Shown here one piece after another: positions 17,176 to 26,414 of a stretch of 64,000 nucleotides of DNA (position 1 is the first letter of the stretch; each line of letters opens with the position of its first letter). The stretch spans positions 186,001-250,000 of the forward strand of contig JANQRS010000050.1 in assembly GCA_028284445.1 (NCBI GenBank). The letters run 5' to 3'. The position numbers were made by a program, and so were the translations under genes. The stretch comes from Calditrichia bacterium (lineage in GTDB: Bacteria > Calditrichota > Calditrichia > RBG-13-44-9 > J075). The notes under the pieces were generated by a model. It did no database searches. It was not told where the DNA came from and was given only the letters and a program-made list of their open reading frames with translations.

Positions 17176-18558
17176 TCACCGCGGGAAGTTTATCTTCGGT
17201 GGCATCATCATTTCTCGCATTTGCTTCTCCATTTGTTCTCGCATCCAACTACTATTCCAATCGAACGGGTTGTCGGAAATGATGAGTGTACTGGTGATAT
17301 TGTGGATCCGCAGCTGACGCTCCCGGGCTCGTGCATAAAGTGACAATAAGTCGCTATTGTAGATTATTGTATTTACCAGGTAGATCGCTTTGACCTCTGC
17401 AAATGCCGGAATTTGCATGATTCTCTTCACGTCCTCTTCGGTGATCTGCTCACCGGCAAGCAAGAGTCTATCGGAAATCGGCAGTCCACTAGCCAGGTAG
17501 CGATCAATGTTTTGACCGTTTAGAAAGACGATCCCGTTCGGGAATGTTTGGCCTGTTTTTTCGCTCTTGGCTATGTCAGAGTAGTTGCTTGAGAAATAGC
17601 CGTCAAACGATACCTTCTTAAAATGCGCGAGCAATTCTGAATGGCCAGGCGGTGCATTTGTCATTTGCTGTTGCTTATCTATCCAGATTTTGAAAGTGCC
17701 CCTTGGTAAGTGCTTATTGCGTTTTTTGATGCGATAGTCCAGGAACAAATCAGTAAGATTGCGAAAGTATTTACTCTGGATTCTTGCGAAATCCTTCATC
17801 CTCTCCAGCGAATGATCCTGATTCTTTACATTCAGGAAATAAAGAGGGAGGGAGGGGCCAAGGCCGGTAGTCTTCGAGACGCTGGCGGCGTTAGGGGTAA
17901 AATAGGTTTTAGTGATGGAATTGCCTTGCCAATACAACTTTTCCAGAACCGGGAAATGCTGGTCAAAATTGGGAAAGCCTTTCTTGAGTTTGGTATGACC
18001 CAGGTTAAGTCGCTTGAGATTCGGAAATACGATGTCTGCAGCAAAGAATCGCTCAGCCTCGAGTTCCGTTCCGTAGAAAGACAGGTCCTCTAAGGATGCC
18101 CAGAAATCTGAATATGCCAGCAGTTTGTCCTGGTGCTTTTTGACATTTATCTTCTTCTGATTTTCCCAATAAAAAGATTCGAGATCAGCGGTGCTGGCAA
18201 CTTTTAACACTTCCAGAAATTCTTTGTCACCCAATTTGTGGATCGGCTTGGTGGTGTTGACAAAGTGCAGGTGCTTTAGAGTCGGCGCCTGGGTACGAAG
18301 GACTTTCAGGAAGGGTTTGAATTTGAGGTTCTTGGGGCAGTTGGCGACAACCACGTGCCGCAGCTTCAACTTATCACCGATACTCTTGGTCGCATTTATA
18401 AAGAAGTTTATTTCCTTTGGGCCGTTGAGATCAACGAAGTAGATGTCGCCATTTTCAGCTTTGAGGTAATTCAAGCCCTGGGGCATGGCCAGTGTTGCAA
18501 TGAACAAGAAAAGGCACGTTAAAATGCGAGCACGGGCAAAAGATCGCAGTGTTTTCAT
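17176..18558 (-). CDS. Secreted leucine-rich-repeat-like protein (paralogue A)
   Basis: I start at the ATG at 18558, which gives a signal peptide (MKTLRSFARARILTCLFLFI); the reading frame is open for another 57 codons upstream, but that part has no ribosome site and no signal character. The mature protein of about 435 residues begins with GDIYFVDL and carries scattered LRR-like units (LKHLHFVNTT, LEDLSFYGTEL, LKRLNLGHTKL, LEKLYWQGN). Near the C-terminus LLLAGEQITEEDVKRIM resembles the LLLNAGLTEEEMMIL stretch of the downstream neighbour, which supports shared ancestry. Base composition resembles that of the flanking genes. Function unknown. Confidence 0.65.
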   Translation of the reverse strand: MKTLRSFARARILTCLFLFIATLAMPQGLNYLKAENGDIYFVDLNGPKEINFFINATKSIGDKLKLRHVVVANCPKNLKFKPFLKVLRTQAPTLKHLHFVNTTKPIHKLGDKEFLEVLKVASTADLESFYWENQKKINVKKHQDKLLAYSDFWASLEDLSFYGTELEAERFFAADIVFPNLKRLNLGHTKLKKGFPNFDQHFPVLEKLYWQGNSITKTYFTPNAASVSKTTGLGPSLPLYFLNVKNQDHSLERMKDFARIQSKYFRNLTDLFLDYRIKKRNKHLPRGTFKIWIDKQQQMTNAPPGHSELLAHFKKVSFDGYFSSNYSDIAKSEKTGQTFPNGIVFLNGQNIDRYLASGLPISDRLLLAGEQITEEDVKRIMQIPAFAEVKAIYLVNTIIYNSDLLSLYARARERQLRIHNITSTLIISDNPFDWNSSWMREQMEKQMREMMMPPKINFPR

Positions 18559-18715
18559 ATGCAAAATCCGTTTAAGATGTTGAGTTTTCTTATGGCTGCA
18601 GGCAGCTTTGCCAGCAATATCATATGATCGGCCGCTTGGGCACATTAGTATATTGGAATTTTTTAAGGGAATTTGGAAAATATAGGGAATATTCTGCGGG
18701 GGTGGGAATAAAAAA

Positions 18716-18773
18716 GCCACAGAGAACACAGAGATTAAAATACTTCTCTAAAAACCTCTGTGCCCTCTGTGGC
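18716..18773. repeat. CCACAGAG-type inverted repeat
   Basis: GCCACAGAGAACACAGAG (18716-18733) pairs with the complementary arm at 18756-18773 in 16 of 18 positions, across a 22-nt loop. It lies between nqrF (stop 18828) and the first LRR-like gene. Repeats with this wording are dispersed in many environmental genomes. The stem may end or attenuate nqr transcription before the LRR genes. Confidence 0.75.
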
Positions 18774-18827
18774 TAAGTTGACTCAACGTCAGCGGCAGAG
18801 CCATGCACGGCAGCGCCGCAGACGAGA

Positions 18828-20063
18828 TTATCCGCCGAAATCGTCGAAGAGGATGTTTTCCGGCTCTACGCCAAGATCATCCAACATGTTCATGACAGCG
18901 GCGTTCATCATTGGGGGACCACAAATGTAATATTCACAGTCTTCCGGCGCCGGATGTTCCTTCAGGTAATGATCGAGCAATACCTGGTGAATAAATCCGG
19001 TATAGCCGGTCCAGTTGTCTTCTTCTTTCGGCTCCGAAAGGGCGATATGCCAATCAAAGTTCGGATTTTCCTTCGCCAGGGTGTCAAAATCATCCATGTA
19101 GAAGATTTCGCGATAGCTACGCGCGCCATACCAGAAACTGATTTTGCGGTCGCTATGAATCCGGCGAAGCTGATCAAAAATGTGGGAGCGCATTGGTGCC
19201 ATACCGGCGCCACCGCCGATGAAGACCATTTCCGCCTTGGTTTCCTTGGCGAAAAATTCACCATAAGGTCCGGAGATTGTCACTTTGTCACCCGGCTTCA
19301 GGTTAAAGATATAGGACGACATTTGACCCGGGGGTACGTCAGGATTCCGCGGTGGGGGAGAGGCAATACGTACGTTCAGCATGATGATGCCTTTCTCTTC
19401 CGGGTAGTTCGCCATTGAATATGCGCGCACCACTTCATCTTCTACCTTGGAAACAAACTTCCACTGGTCATATTTGTCCCAATCGTCGCGGAACTCATCT
19501 TCCACATCAAAGTCGGTATACTTCACGATATGCGGTGGGCATTCTATCTGGATATAGCCACCGGCTCGGAAGCCGACATCTTCACCGGGCGGCAATTCCA
19601 ATACCAGCTCCTTGATGAAGGTCGCTACATTGTGGTTCGAGCGCACGGTGCATTCCCACTTCTTGATGTCGAAGATTTCCGGTTCCAATTCCAGATGCAT
19701 GTCACGCTTCACCGGCACCTGGCAGGAAAGACGATAGTTTTCGCGAATCTGGCCGCGAGTCAACTTACCTTTTTCAGTTGTGAGCACGTCGCCACCACCA
19801 TCGGTGATGATGACTTTACACTCACCGCAGGTACCACCACCACCGCAGGCCGAGGGAATAAATATCTTCTGATCCGCCAATACGTTTAGGAGCTTGTCGC
19901 CCAGCGGGACATCAACGCTCTTTTCCGGATCTTCATTTATATGCAATGTTGCTGTTCCTACAGTTACCAGTTTGGAGCGGGCGGCAAGGATAACGCCTAC
20001 CAGCGCCAATACAATCACTGTAAACATCACAACACTCAACAGAATTAAGCTCATTCCAGTCAT
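18828..20063 (-). CDS. nqrF: Na+-translocating NADH:quinone reductase subunit F
   Basis: A 411-residue protein anchored by one N-terminal helix (about residues 5-27). A plant-type [2Fe-2S] ferredoxin domain follows with cysteines at 73, 79 and 82 (CGGGGTCGEC) and the fourth in RLSCQVP near 114. The FAD domain has VVRAYSMANYP, and the NADH domain has MVFIGGGAGMAPMRS and a C-terminal YICGPPMMNAAV. It accepts hydride from NADH and feeds electrons into the pump. It is the last of six consecutive nqr genes and starts 15 nt after nqrE. The length and motif order are those of the family. Confidence 0.97.
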   Translation of the reverse strand: MTGMSLILLSVVMFTVIVLALVGVILAARSKLVTVGTATLHINEDPEKSVDVPLGDKLLNVLADQKIFIPSACGGGGTCGECKVIITDGGGDVLTTEKGKLTRGQIRENYRLSCQVPVKRDMHLELEPEIFDIKKWECTVRSNHNVATFIKELVLELPPGEDVGFRAGGYIQIECPPHIVKYTDFDVEDEFRDDWDKYDQWKFVSKVEDEVVRAYSMANYPEEKGIIMLNVRIASPPPRNPDVPPGQMSSYIFNLKPGDKVTISGPYGEFFAKETKAEMVFIGGGAGMAPMRSHIFDQLRRIHSDRKISFWYGARSYREIFYMDDFDTLAKENPNFDWHIALSEPKEEDNWTGYTGFIHQVLLDHYLKEHPAPEDCEYYICGPPMMNAAVMNMLDDLGVEPENILFDDFGG

Positions 20064-20078
20064 TCGTCTGCTATTCCT

Positions 20079-20693
20079 TTATAATTGGATTCCTGAAAAT
20101 AACATAAAGGCAATTGCCATCAGGCCTACCGTAATAAACGTGATACCCAATCCACGGAGACCGTCAGGGACGTTGCTGTATTTCATTTTTTCGCGGATTC
20201 CGGCGAGTGCGATAATCGCCAACGCAAAACCGACACCGGAACCGATACCGAAAACCACGCTTTCGGAGAAGTTGTAATCGCGTTCAACACCCAACAAGGT
20301 GCCACCGAGAATGGCGCAGTTTACCGTAATCAGCGGAAGAAAGATCCCCAGCGAATTGTAGAGGGCCGGGACATAGCGATCAAGCGTCATCTCAAGGATC
20401 TGAACCATTGCCGCAATCACGCCGATGTAAGTAATCAGACCAAGAAAGGTCAAATCCACACCCGGCAGACCGGCCCAGGCTAGGGCGTCCGACTTGAGAA
20501 TTCCGTTATAAATCAGATTGTTCACCGGAAGGGTAATCATCTGCACGACAACAACCGCAATACCGAGTCCGACAGCCGTTTCAACGCGCTTGGAAACCGC
20601 GAGAAAGGTACACATACCGAGAAAGAAGGCCAGCGCCATGTTCTCGACAAAAACGGACTTCATGAACAGACTTAAATAATGTTCTAAACCCAT
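20079..20693 (-). CDS. nqrE: Na+-NQR subunit E
   Basis: A 204-residue integral membrane protein with six hydrophobic segments (LSLFMKSVFVENMALAFFLGMCTFLAV at the N-terminus, then VNCAILGGTLL near residues 118-128). The cysteines in GMCTFLA and NCAILGG are those that coordinate the Fe centre together with NqrD. The gene is separated from nqrD by one nucleotide, so translation is probably coupled. Confidence 0.96.
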   Translation of the reverse strand: MGLEHYLSLFMKSVFVENMALAFFLGMCTFLAVSKRVETAVGLGIAVVVVQMITLPVNNLIYNGILKSDALAWAGLPGVDLTFLGLITYIGVIAAMVQILEMTLDRYVPALYNSLGIFLPLITVNCAILGGTLLGVERDYNFSESVVFGIGSGVGFALAIIALAGIREKMKYSNVPDGLRGLGITFITVGLMAIAFMLFSGIQL

Positions 20694-20694
20694 C

Positions 20695-21315
20695 TTATTC
20701 CTCCTCTACTTGTTCAGGTTTCCAGGCGCGGATACCCCAAATCAGCAATCCGATAAGGATAAATGCACTTGGTGAGAGCAGGAACAAACCGTTTGGCACA
20801 TACCAGCCACCTTCGGTGTTCACGGTCATCATGGTATAACCCAGGAGCTTGCCGGATCCGAGCAGTTCACGGAAGAAGCCAACAAAAACCAGTACGAAAC
20901 TGTAGCCAAGTCCGTTGCCGATACCGTCAATCAGGCTGATAACCGGGTCGTTCTTTAAAGCAAAAGCCTCCGCGCGCCCCATGATGATACAGTTGGTGAT
21001 AATCAACCCAACATACACCGACAGCTGCTTACTGACATCAAAGGCGTAGGCCTTGATGAGCTGATCGGCAATAATCACCAGCGAGGCTATAATGGTCATT
21101 TCAACAATAATCCGGATAGAGCTGGGAATGAAATTACGGATCAGGCTCACCGACAGGTTCGAGAATGTAATCACCATCGTTACTGCCAGGGCCATAACCA
21201 GCGTGGTTTCCAGCTTTGTTGTTACCGCCAGCGCTGAACAGATCCCGAGAATCTGTAAACCGATGGGGTTATTGTTGAATACCGGATCGAGGAGGACGTC
21301 TTTATATTTAGCCAT
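20695..21315 (-). CDS. nqrD: Na+-NQR subunit D
   Basis: A 206-residue membrane protein homologous to NqrE but in inverted topology. NNPIGLQILGICSALAVTTKLETT near the N-terminus and VGLIITNCIIMGRAEAFA in the middle bring the two intramembrane cysteines. Its start overlaps the end of nqrC by 8 nt and follows GGAGATTAACA. In the complex NqrD and NqrE form the Na+-conducting core. Confidence 0.96.
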   Translation of the reverse strand: MAKYKDVLLDPVFNNNPIGLQILGICSALAVTTKLETTLVMALAVTMVITFSNLSVSLIRNFIPSSIRIIVEMTIIASLVIIADQLIKAYAFDVSKQLSVYVGLIITNCIIMGRAEAFALKNDPVISLIDGIGNGLGYSFVLVFVGFFRELLGSGKLLGYTMMTVNTEGGWYVPNGLFLLSPSAFILIGLLIWGIRAWKPEQVEEE

Positions 21316-22105
21316 TGTTAATCTCCTCTGCTAATTTTTTCAAGTAGGGGCCATAGCCGCGTTCGCCAAGCCAGAACTTCAGCGTGGCATCAATACCGCG
21401 AGTGGTAATGGTTGCCCCTGCAAGGCCATCAATTTGATAACTTGCTGATGGCTTTGCCTTGTCAACAATTCCTTTGATAACGGTGATGAGAATGTCTCCG
21501 CTGTCATCAAAAGCTTGCTTGCCTTTCCACTGGGCTTTCCATCTGGGATTGTCAACTTCACCGCCCAATCCCGGTGTTTCGGCGTGTTCATAATAGGTTA
21601 ACCCGGCGATGGTTTGCAGATCACGCTCCAGCGCGATGAAACCATAGAGGGTTGACCAGAGACCCTTCCCATGAATGGGCAGGATGACTTTCTGGGTCTC
21701 GTTATTTTCCTTAACCAGGTAGATTGGCATGTACTGAGGTACGCGCTTTACCTGGGCAGGATCTGTCTTCGGATCAATTGCAGTGCTATACTGCGGATTC
21801 GACGATACCTTGCGGATGTCAAAGTTAGCCGGTTGAAGCTCTTCCGGCAGCTGGTCGATTTCCACAACCTGACCTTTTTTCAGATCAACGATTGCAGCTT
21901 GGACCTTCTCGTTGTAGACCTTTTCGATCTCCATATTTTCTGTATAGAGATCCCCGGCCTGGAGAATATTCTTGAGCTTGTCCAGCTTCTTGTTCTCGGC
22001 CTGCAAGGCACTCAACGATACAGCTGCTGAGGCAACCATGATGGAACATACCAGACAGACGCCCAATGCTACGAGAACCGTTCTCATTATGCTATCAGAC
22101 TGCAT
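21308..22105 (-). CDS. nqrC: Na+-NQR subunit C (covalent FMN)
   Basis: A 265-residue protein with one N-terminal helix and a periplasmic FMN-binding domain. The flavinylation motif is DGLAGATITT, with T232 the expected FMN acceptor; alanine replaces the more common serine before GAT. GLGGEVDNPRWKAQWKGK earlier in the domain is typical. The start ATG at 22105 lies inside the nqrB end (11-nt overlap) and has GGAGG ten bases upstream, which favours it over the ATG at 22087. ApbE encoded at 14704-15738 is the likely FMN transferase. Confidence 0.95.
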   Translation of the reverse strand: MQSDSIMRTVLVALGVCLVCSIMVASAAVSLSALQAENKKLDKLKNILQAGDLYTENMEIEKVYNEKVQAAIVDLKKGQVVEIDQLPEELQPANFDIRKVSSNPQYSTAIDPKTDPAQVKRVPQYMPIYLVKENNETQKVILPIHGKGLWSTLYGFIALERDLQTIAGLTYYEHAETPGLGGEVDNPRWKAQWKGKQAFDDSGDILITVIKGIVDKAKPSASYQIDGLAGATITTRGIDATLKFWLGERGYGPYLKKLAEEINNG

Positions 22106-23297
22106 TTCTGGCGATCCTCCTCTTTATGTTTGCATTTATAAATATTCGATCGATGATCGGCGCAAATACGTTGCCGAATAAAATTGCCAGCATCATCCCT
22201 TCCGGGAAGGCCGGGTTAATGACCCGCACCAGCACACACATGGCCCCGATTAGAAAACCGTAAAGCCATTTACCACCGCTGGTCATTGCTGCGCTGACTG
22301 GGTCGGTAGCCATGTAAACAGTACCGAAAGCAAAGCCGCCCAACACAAGATGCCAGGCCGGGGTTACCGCGAACATATCGTTGGTTTCACTACCGATGCC
22401 ATTGAGCATCAGGGTGAAAGCAACCATCCCGAGAACCACACTGAGCATGATTCGCCAGGAACCGATACCGGTGCCGATCAGGATTGCTGCGCCGATCAGA
22501 CAGGCAAGGGTTGATGTTTCACCCATTGATCCCGGAACCAGGCCGATGAAGGCTTGCATCCAGTCGAATGTCAGGTTCAGGGTGGGATCAGCCAACTGAG
22601 CCAGGGCTGTCGGTTGGCTAATGCCGTCCGTAGCTACCCATACTGCATCACCGGAAATTTGTGCCGGATATGCAAAGAACAGGAAGGCGCGTCCAGTCAG
22701 GGCTGGGTTCAGGATGTTCATACCAACGCCGCCAAAAACCTCTTTTCCAATTACCACGCCAAAGGAAATACCGATAGCTACTTGCCAGAGCGGAATATCC
22801 GGTGGCAATGTCAGCGGGAAGAGCATAGACGTTACCAGAAAGCCTTCGTTGATCTCGTGATTCCTCACAACTGCAAATAGTGCTTCCCACAGGCCACCAA
22901 CAGCGACGGTAGCGATATAAATGGGTAGAAAATACAGTGCACCATGAATCATATTGCCGATCAGACTACCGGGATCGTAACCAATGCCCAATGTTGACAT
23001 CACCATTCCCCGCCAGTTGGCAACCTCGGTCATGCCTGCTTGCTGCATGGCCAGATTTGCCTGGTAGCCGGTGTTGTAAAATGCCATCAGAATAGCCGGG
23101 ATCAAGGCAACGATGACCGTTACCATTACCCGTTTCAGGTCAATAAACTCGCGAACATGCGAGCCGTGCTTTGTCACCACACCGGGGGTAAAAAGAAAGG
23201 ACTCACCGGCCTCATAGAGCGGGTAATACTTTTCGAATTTACCGCCTTTGGTGAATAGTTTTTCCTGGCTGCCCAGGATGTCTCTCAAGAATTTCAC
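22095..23297 (-). CDS. nqrB: Na+-NQR subunit B (covalent FMN, riboflavin site)
   Basis: A 400-residue polytopic membrane protein with about ten helices. The FMN acceptor threonine is in SMGETSTLAC, and FGGVGMNILNPALTGRAFLFFAYP is a signature stretch for this family. NqrB carries the quinone-side flavins and the main Na+ path. It starts 8 nt after nqrA, preceded by GATAGAGAGGATC. Length and motifs are normal. Confidence 0.96.
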   Translation of the reverse strand: MKFLRDILGSQEKLFTKGGKFEKYYPLYEAGESFLFTPGVVTKHGSHVREFIDLKRVMVTVIVALIPAILMAFYNTGYQANLAMQQAGMTEVANWRGMVMSTLGIGYDPGSLIGNMIHGALYFLPIYIATVAVGGLWEALFAVVRNHEINEGFLVTSMLFPLTLPPDIPLWQVAIGISFGVVIGKEVFGGVGMNILNPALTGRAFLFFAYPAQISGDAVWVATDGISQPTALAQLADPTLNLTFDWMQAFIGLVPGSMGETSTLACLIGAAILIGTGIGSWRIMLSVVLGMVAFTLMLNGIGSETNDMFAVTPAWHLVLGGFAFGTVYMATDPVSAAMTSGGKWLYGFLIGAMCVLVRVINPAFPEGMMLAILFGNVFAPIIDRIFINANIKRRIARNAV

Positions 23298-23305
23298 GAT
23301 CCTCT

Positions 23306-24652
23306 CTATCCTTCTTTTTCTATGGTCGTTAAGGTGTTTCTCAGCATCACGCCGAATTCAGTTTTAGAAGGGCAAACAAATGTGCAAAGGCTGATGTCTT
23401 CTTCATCAAGCTCCAACACGCCCAGCTTTTCGGCTTCTTCAACGTCATTTACTGCGATGGAGCGCAGCAGAAATGTCGGCAAAATATCCAGCGGCATGAC
23501 CCGCTCATAGCTGCCGATCGGCACAATGGCGCGATGGCCGCCATTCACAGCCGTATTAAATGCGAATTTTTTGCTTGGTGTCAGCTTCGACAAGACCAGG
23601 CGCTTTATTGAAAAGCGATTCATACCGAGGTTCATCCAGCCGAGGAATTCTTTTTCGCGGCCTTCGGTCAGGACCGATACCTGCTGATGAAAGCGGCCGA
23701 GGTAGCCAACTTCCTCACTGGCGGTCACACCTGAGAATACCGAACCGGAAATAATGCGATTGTCGCCGTCGTTCAATTCACCGGCGGTAAGGTCTGCCAG
23801 GGAGGCGCCGACGCGAGTGCGAAGTAAGCGGGGATTCTTGACAACCGGACCTGCCAGTGATACAATGCGATCTGTGTAGAGCTTGCCCGAAGTAAAGAGG
23901 GAACCAATGGCGACAACATTTTGGGCATCGATATGCCAGACCGTTTTCTGACGGCCAACCGGATCGAGAAAATGGATGTGTGTACCTACCAACCCGGCTG
24001 GATGCGGTCCCTGGAATTCTTCTACTGTTACGCCGTTAGCGGCCGGTATGGCATCCCCGGCAGCCTTGCATACAAAGACTTTGCCGTCTGTCAACTTCGA
24101 CAGGATCGTCAGGCCATTTTGAAAGTGCGCTTCATTGCCTTTCAAAACAGCGGCCATATTGGGTGCCAGCGGATTGCTGTCCATGACATTCACGAAAATC
24201 GAATTCGGGGTAGTGTCCGGATCAGCAACCTTGCTAAAAGGGCGAGTGCGAAGGGTTGGCCACATGCCGGATTCCAGCAGTGTTTCAACGACTTCAGCGC
24301 GGTCAAGGCCGCTTAACTGATCCGCCGAATAACTATTAAAAGTGACTTCATTGTCGGAACCGTCTAACTCGATGACCATTGCAAGGAAAGCTCTTTTGGC
24401 GCCGCGATGAACAGCAACAACTTTGCCGGCGCCCGGCGACGTATATTTTACACGGGGCAACTTCTTGTCGGTATACACCAACTGGCCTTTTTTGACGGTG
24501 TCACCCACCGCAACCAGCATTGTCGGCTTCATACCTACATAATCACCGCCAAGCAATGCTACCTGGCGAACTTCCTTGTTGCCGGCAATTTCCTGAACCG
24601 GTTCACCGGCAATCGGCAAATTCAGTCCTTTTTTGATCTTGTGTAAACCCAT
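23306..24652 (-). CDS. nqrA: Na+-NQR subunit A
   Basis: A 448-residue cytoplasmic-face subunit. I chose the ATG at 24652 because family members begin with (x)KIKKGLNLPIAG; a TTG 42 nt further upstream would add 14 unrelated residues. KGLNLPIAGEP, VALLGGDYVGMKPTMLVAVGD and a biotinyl-like SPGAGKVVAVHRGAKR segment mark the N-terminal domain. It is the first gene of the operon and contacts NqrB. The sequence GGAAGAG directly abuts the start, an unusually close ribosome site. Confidence 0.95.
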   Translation of the reverse strand: MGLHKIKKGLNLPIAGEPVQEIAGNKEVRQVALLGGDYVGMKPTMLVAVGDTVKKGQLVYTDKKLPRVKYTSPGAGKVVAVHRGAKRAFLAMVIELDGSDNEVTFNSYSADQLSGLDRAEVVETLLESGMWPTLRTRPFSKVADPDTTPNSIFVNVMDSNPLAPNMAAVLKGNEAHFQNGLTILSKLTDGKVFVCKAAGDAIPAANGVTVEEFQGPHPAGLVGTHIHFLDPVGRQKTVWHIDAQNVVAIGSLFTSGKLYTDRIVSLAGPVVKNPRLLRTRVGASLADLTAGELNDGDNRIISGSVFSGVTASEEVGYLGRFHQQVSVLTEGREKEFLGWMNLGMNRFSIKRLVLSKLTPSKKFAFNTAVNGGHRAIVPIGSYERVMPLDILPTFLLRSIAVNDVEEAEKLGVLELDEEDISLCTFVCPSKTEFGVMLRNTLTTIEKEG

Positions 24653-24776
24653 CTCTCTTCCGAAGTTTTGATTTAGCGTGTTATCTTTTTCCAATTGTCC
24701 AAGACTATCGGCACAAACTTAGAAATGTGAAATTTGTCATGGTTTGTTAAAAATGTGAAAAAATTCCTAAGCCATA

Positions 24777-24805
24777 ATCTTACGGCTGCAAGGCCTTTTT
24801 TGCAA
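24777..24805 (-). promoter_or_regulatory. Possible nqr operon promoter
   Basis: On the minus strand TTGCAA (24805-24800) and TAAGAT (24782-24777) are separated by exactly 17 nt, a sigma70-like spacing, about 125 nt before the nqrA start. The interval 24653-24881 is otherwise AT-rich and without a gene. Only pattern-based; the match to consensus is moderate. Confidence 0.35.
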
Positions 24806-24881
24806 GTACTTATTAAAGGTTTTTTTATTTATAAAATACCGATATCAGGCGGTTTTTCTGCTACGTGAAGCCCCATCGATT

Positions 24882-26063
24882 TTAGGGGTCGTAGCGACGT
24901 TTGATAAATGTAATGGAATCAGCGTCATACCGTTTACGGCGAAAGCCGCAAAGGTGAAAAATCTCTAATACAAACCAGCGGCACACGCGGCGATGGGCAA
25001 CCAATTCGTTGCCGTCACGGGTTGCTTTACGTATGCCCGGCAGGTAAGGAAGCAGGGAGCTGAGTCTTGCATAGCGCAACCATTTGGAAACGGTCAGCCA
25101 CATATATCGAACCCGGCGAATGATAAAATAACCGTCAGTACCTTGTGATTGATAAAGGGGCATGAAGATGTTGCCGGGCATGTGGCAGGTGATGCTGCCT
25201 TCGCTGCCTTCAGCAAGCTCTTCGCCAGGCGACAGCTTTTGAAAGTTCGCATAGCCCGGTTTCATTTCGAAGGTTTCGCCGGCATGAATCTCATGGCGGT
25301 AGCGAATTTCGTAAACGCGCTCGAGATTCCTGGCAGCAGCTATCATTCTATAGCGATGCTTGTCGTACTGCGGAATATCCTCTTTCTCCATGCAGCCGCA
25401 GGCCGCCAAGGCAGTCCAGATAGCGGCAATCTGTAGATCCACGGAAACCGGATCTTCATGCTGACCCGCTTCAAAGGCGACTGAGGAAAGACCGAGATCA
25501 TCGAGATGGTTGATCAATGTTCCGACAAAGTGTTCTTCCATGCCTAATATTGCCGGCACCGGGAAAGCGTTTGCAAAACGGCGGTTGCGCAAAGTATCGG
25601 ACATAATGACAAAGGGGGCACTTTCGGCCGAGGTGGTATGAAGATCGAGCAGAAAAACGTCACGACAGGGGATTTCAAGATAGCTGCGAATGGTTTCATA
25701 GAGGTCGATTTGTTCCCGGTCTTCCGCCGTGAACGCCGGCGTTTGCCGGCCGTTTTCGCGCAATTCGCGAATGCGGGCACTCGTCCAAATGCGGTTAAAG
25801 TCCACATCTATGAACCGTTGATTTTCAGCCAGGGCCTTCAGGTTACCGCGCAGCCCAAGAAACATCCCTGAAAAAGGGGACTCGGAGCGGTATAAGTCGC
25901 CCAATACCTGATCGAGCGCTTCAACACCAGACTTCTCATTGCCGTGCATCCCACCGATAATGATGAGTATCGGTCCGGAAGCATCATCTCCGTATCTTCC
26001 CAGTTCCCGGTTCAAGGCTGTGTTTGCTGAGCTTGCTGCCAAATACTGTTTGTTCGCGTGCAT
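24882..26063 (-). CDS. Succinylglutamate desuccinylase/aspartoacylase-family zinc hydrolase
   Basis: An M14-like cytoplasmic enzyme of about 393 residues. The zinc site is visible in GGMHGNEKSG (H and E ligands, near residues 39-48) and LLDLHTTSAES (H ligand, near residue 144). RFIDVDFNRIW is the substrate-carboxylate arginine region of this family. The AstE/AspA group hydrolyses N-acyl amino acids; the particular substrate cannot be read. The C-terminal 80 residues, rich in arginine and aromatic residues, extend beyond the usual family length. The ATG at 26063 is my choice; a TTG at 26075 is better spaced to GGAAGAGAGAG and may be the true start. It is divergent from bshB1. Confidence 0.8.
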   Translation of the reverse strand: MHANKQYLAASSANTALNRELGRYGDDASGPILIIIGGMHGNEKSGVEALDQVLGDLYRSESPFSGMFLGLRGNLKALAENQRFIDVDFNRIWTSARIRELRENGRQTPAFTAEDREQIDLYETIRSYLEIPCRDVFLLDLHTTSAESAPFVIMSDTLRNRRFANAFPVPAILGMEEHFVGTLINHLDDLGLSSVAFEAGQHEDPVSVDLQIAAIWTALAACGCMEKEDIPQYDKHRYRMIAAARNLERVYEIRYRHEIHAGETFEMKPGYANFQKLSPGEELAEGSEGSITCHMPGNIFMPLYQSQGTDGYFIIRRVRYMWLTVSKWLRYARLSSLLPYLPGIRKATRDGNELVAHRRVCRWFVLEIFHLCGFRRKRYDADSITFIKRRYDP

Positions 26064-26414
26064 ACGGTGAACCAACTCTCTCTTCCAAAAACGTAACGGC
26101 AGTGCTGCCTGCCTTTCGCGCCAGTAGTCAATCCGTCCCTGGCTGTATCGAAGCGATGCAAGCTTGCCTGCCGCGCCGATAATTTATGACCATAGAATTT
26201 TGAATCACAGACAAAATAAATTTTCGAATACTCCTCAACTTTTTTTCACAATCGGCGGGACATTTTGTAAGTATTAGTAGTTTCGATAGAAAACTTGCCA
26301 CATCCTCTCCTTCGACGGGAATACGGGGGAATGTCGCGAAGTTCTCTTAAAATCTGCTGTCAATCCCACTTGCGGAAATCTATATTGGACGGAATCTAAA
26401 AACAGGATAGCAAG
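26064..26414. other. Divergent intergenic region between the desuccinylase-like gene and bshB1
   Basis: About 350 nt with no gene. It holds an eroded C/G-block palindrome (26299-26334: CACATCC, TTCGACGGGAATACGGGGG, ATGT). Two candidate plus-strand promoters for bshB1 can be read: TTCACA (26245) 17 nt before TAAGTA (26268), and TGTCAA (26358) 17 nt before TATATT (26381). The second is nearer the gene and has the better -10; neither is convincing on its own. Confidence 0.45.

Noticed and set aside
26064..26414. A tRNA or small RNA in the divergent gap
   Set aside because: No cloverleaf or acceptor-arm pattern found by eye; only a decayed palindrome and promoter-like boxes.
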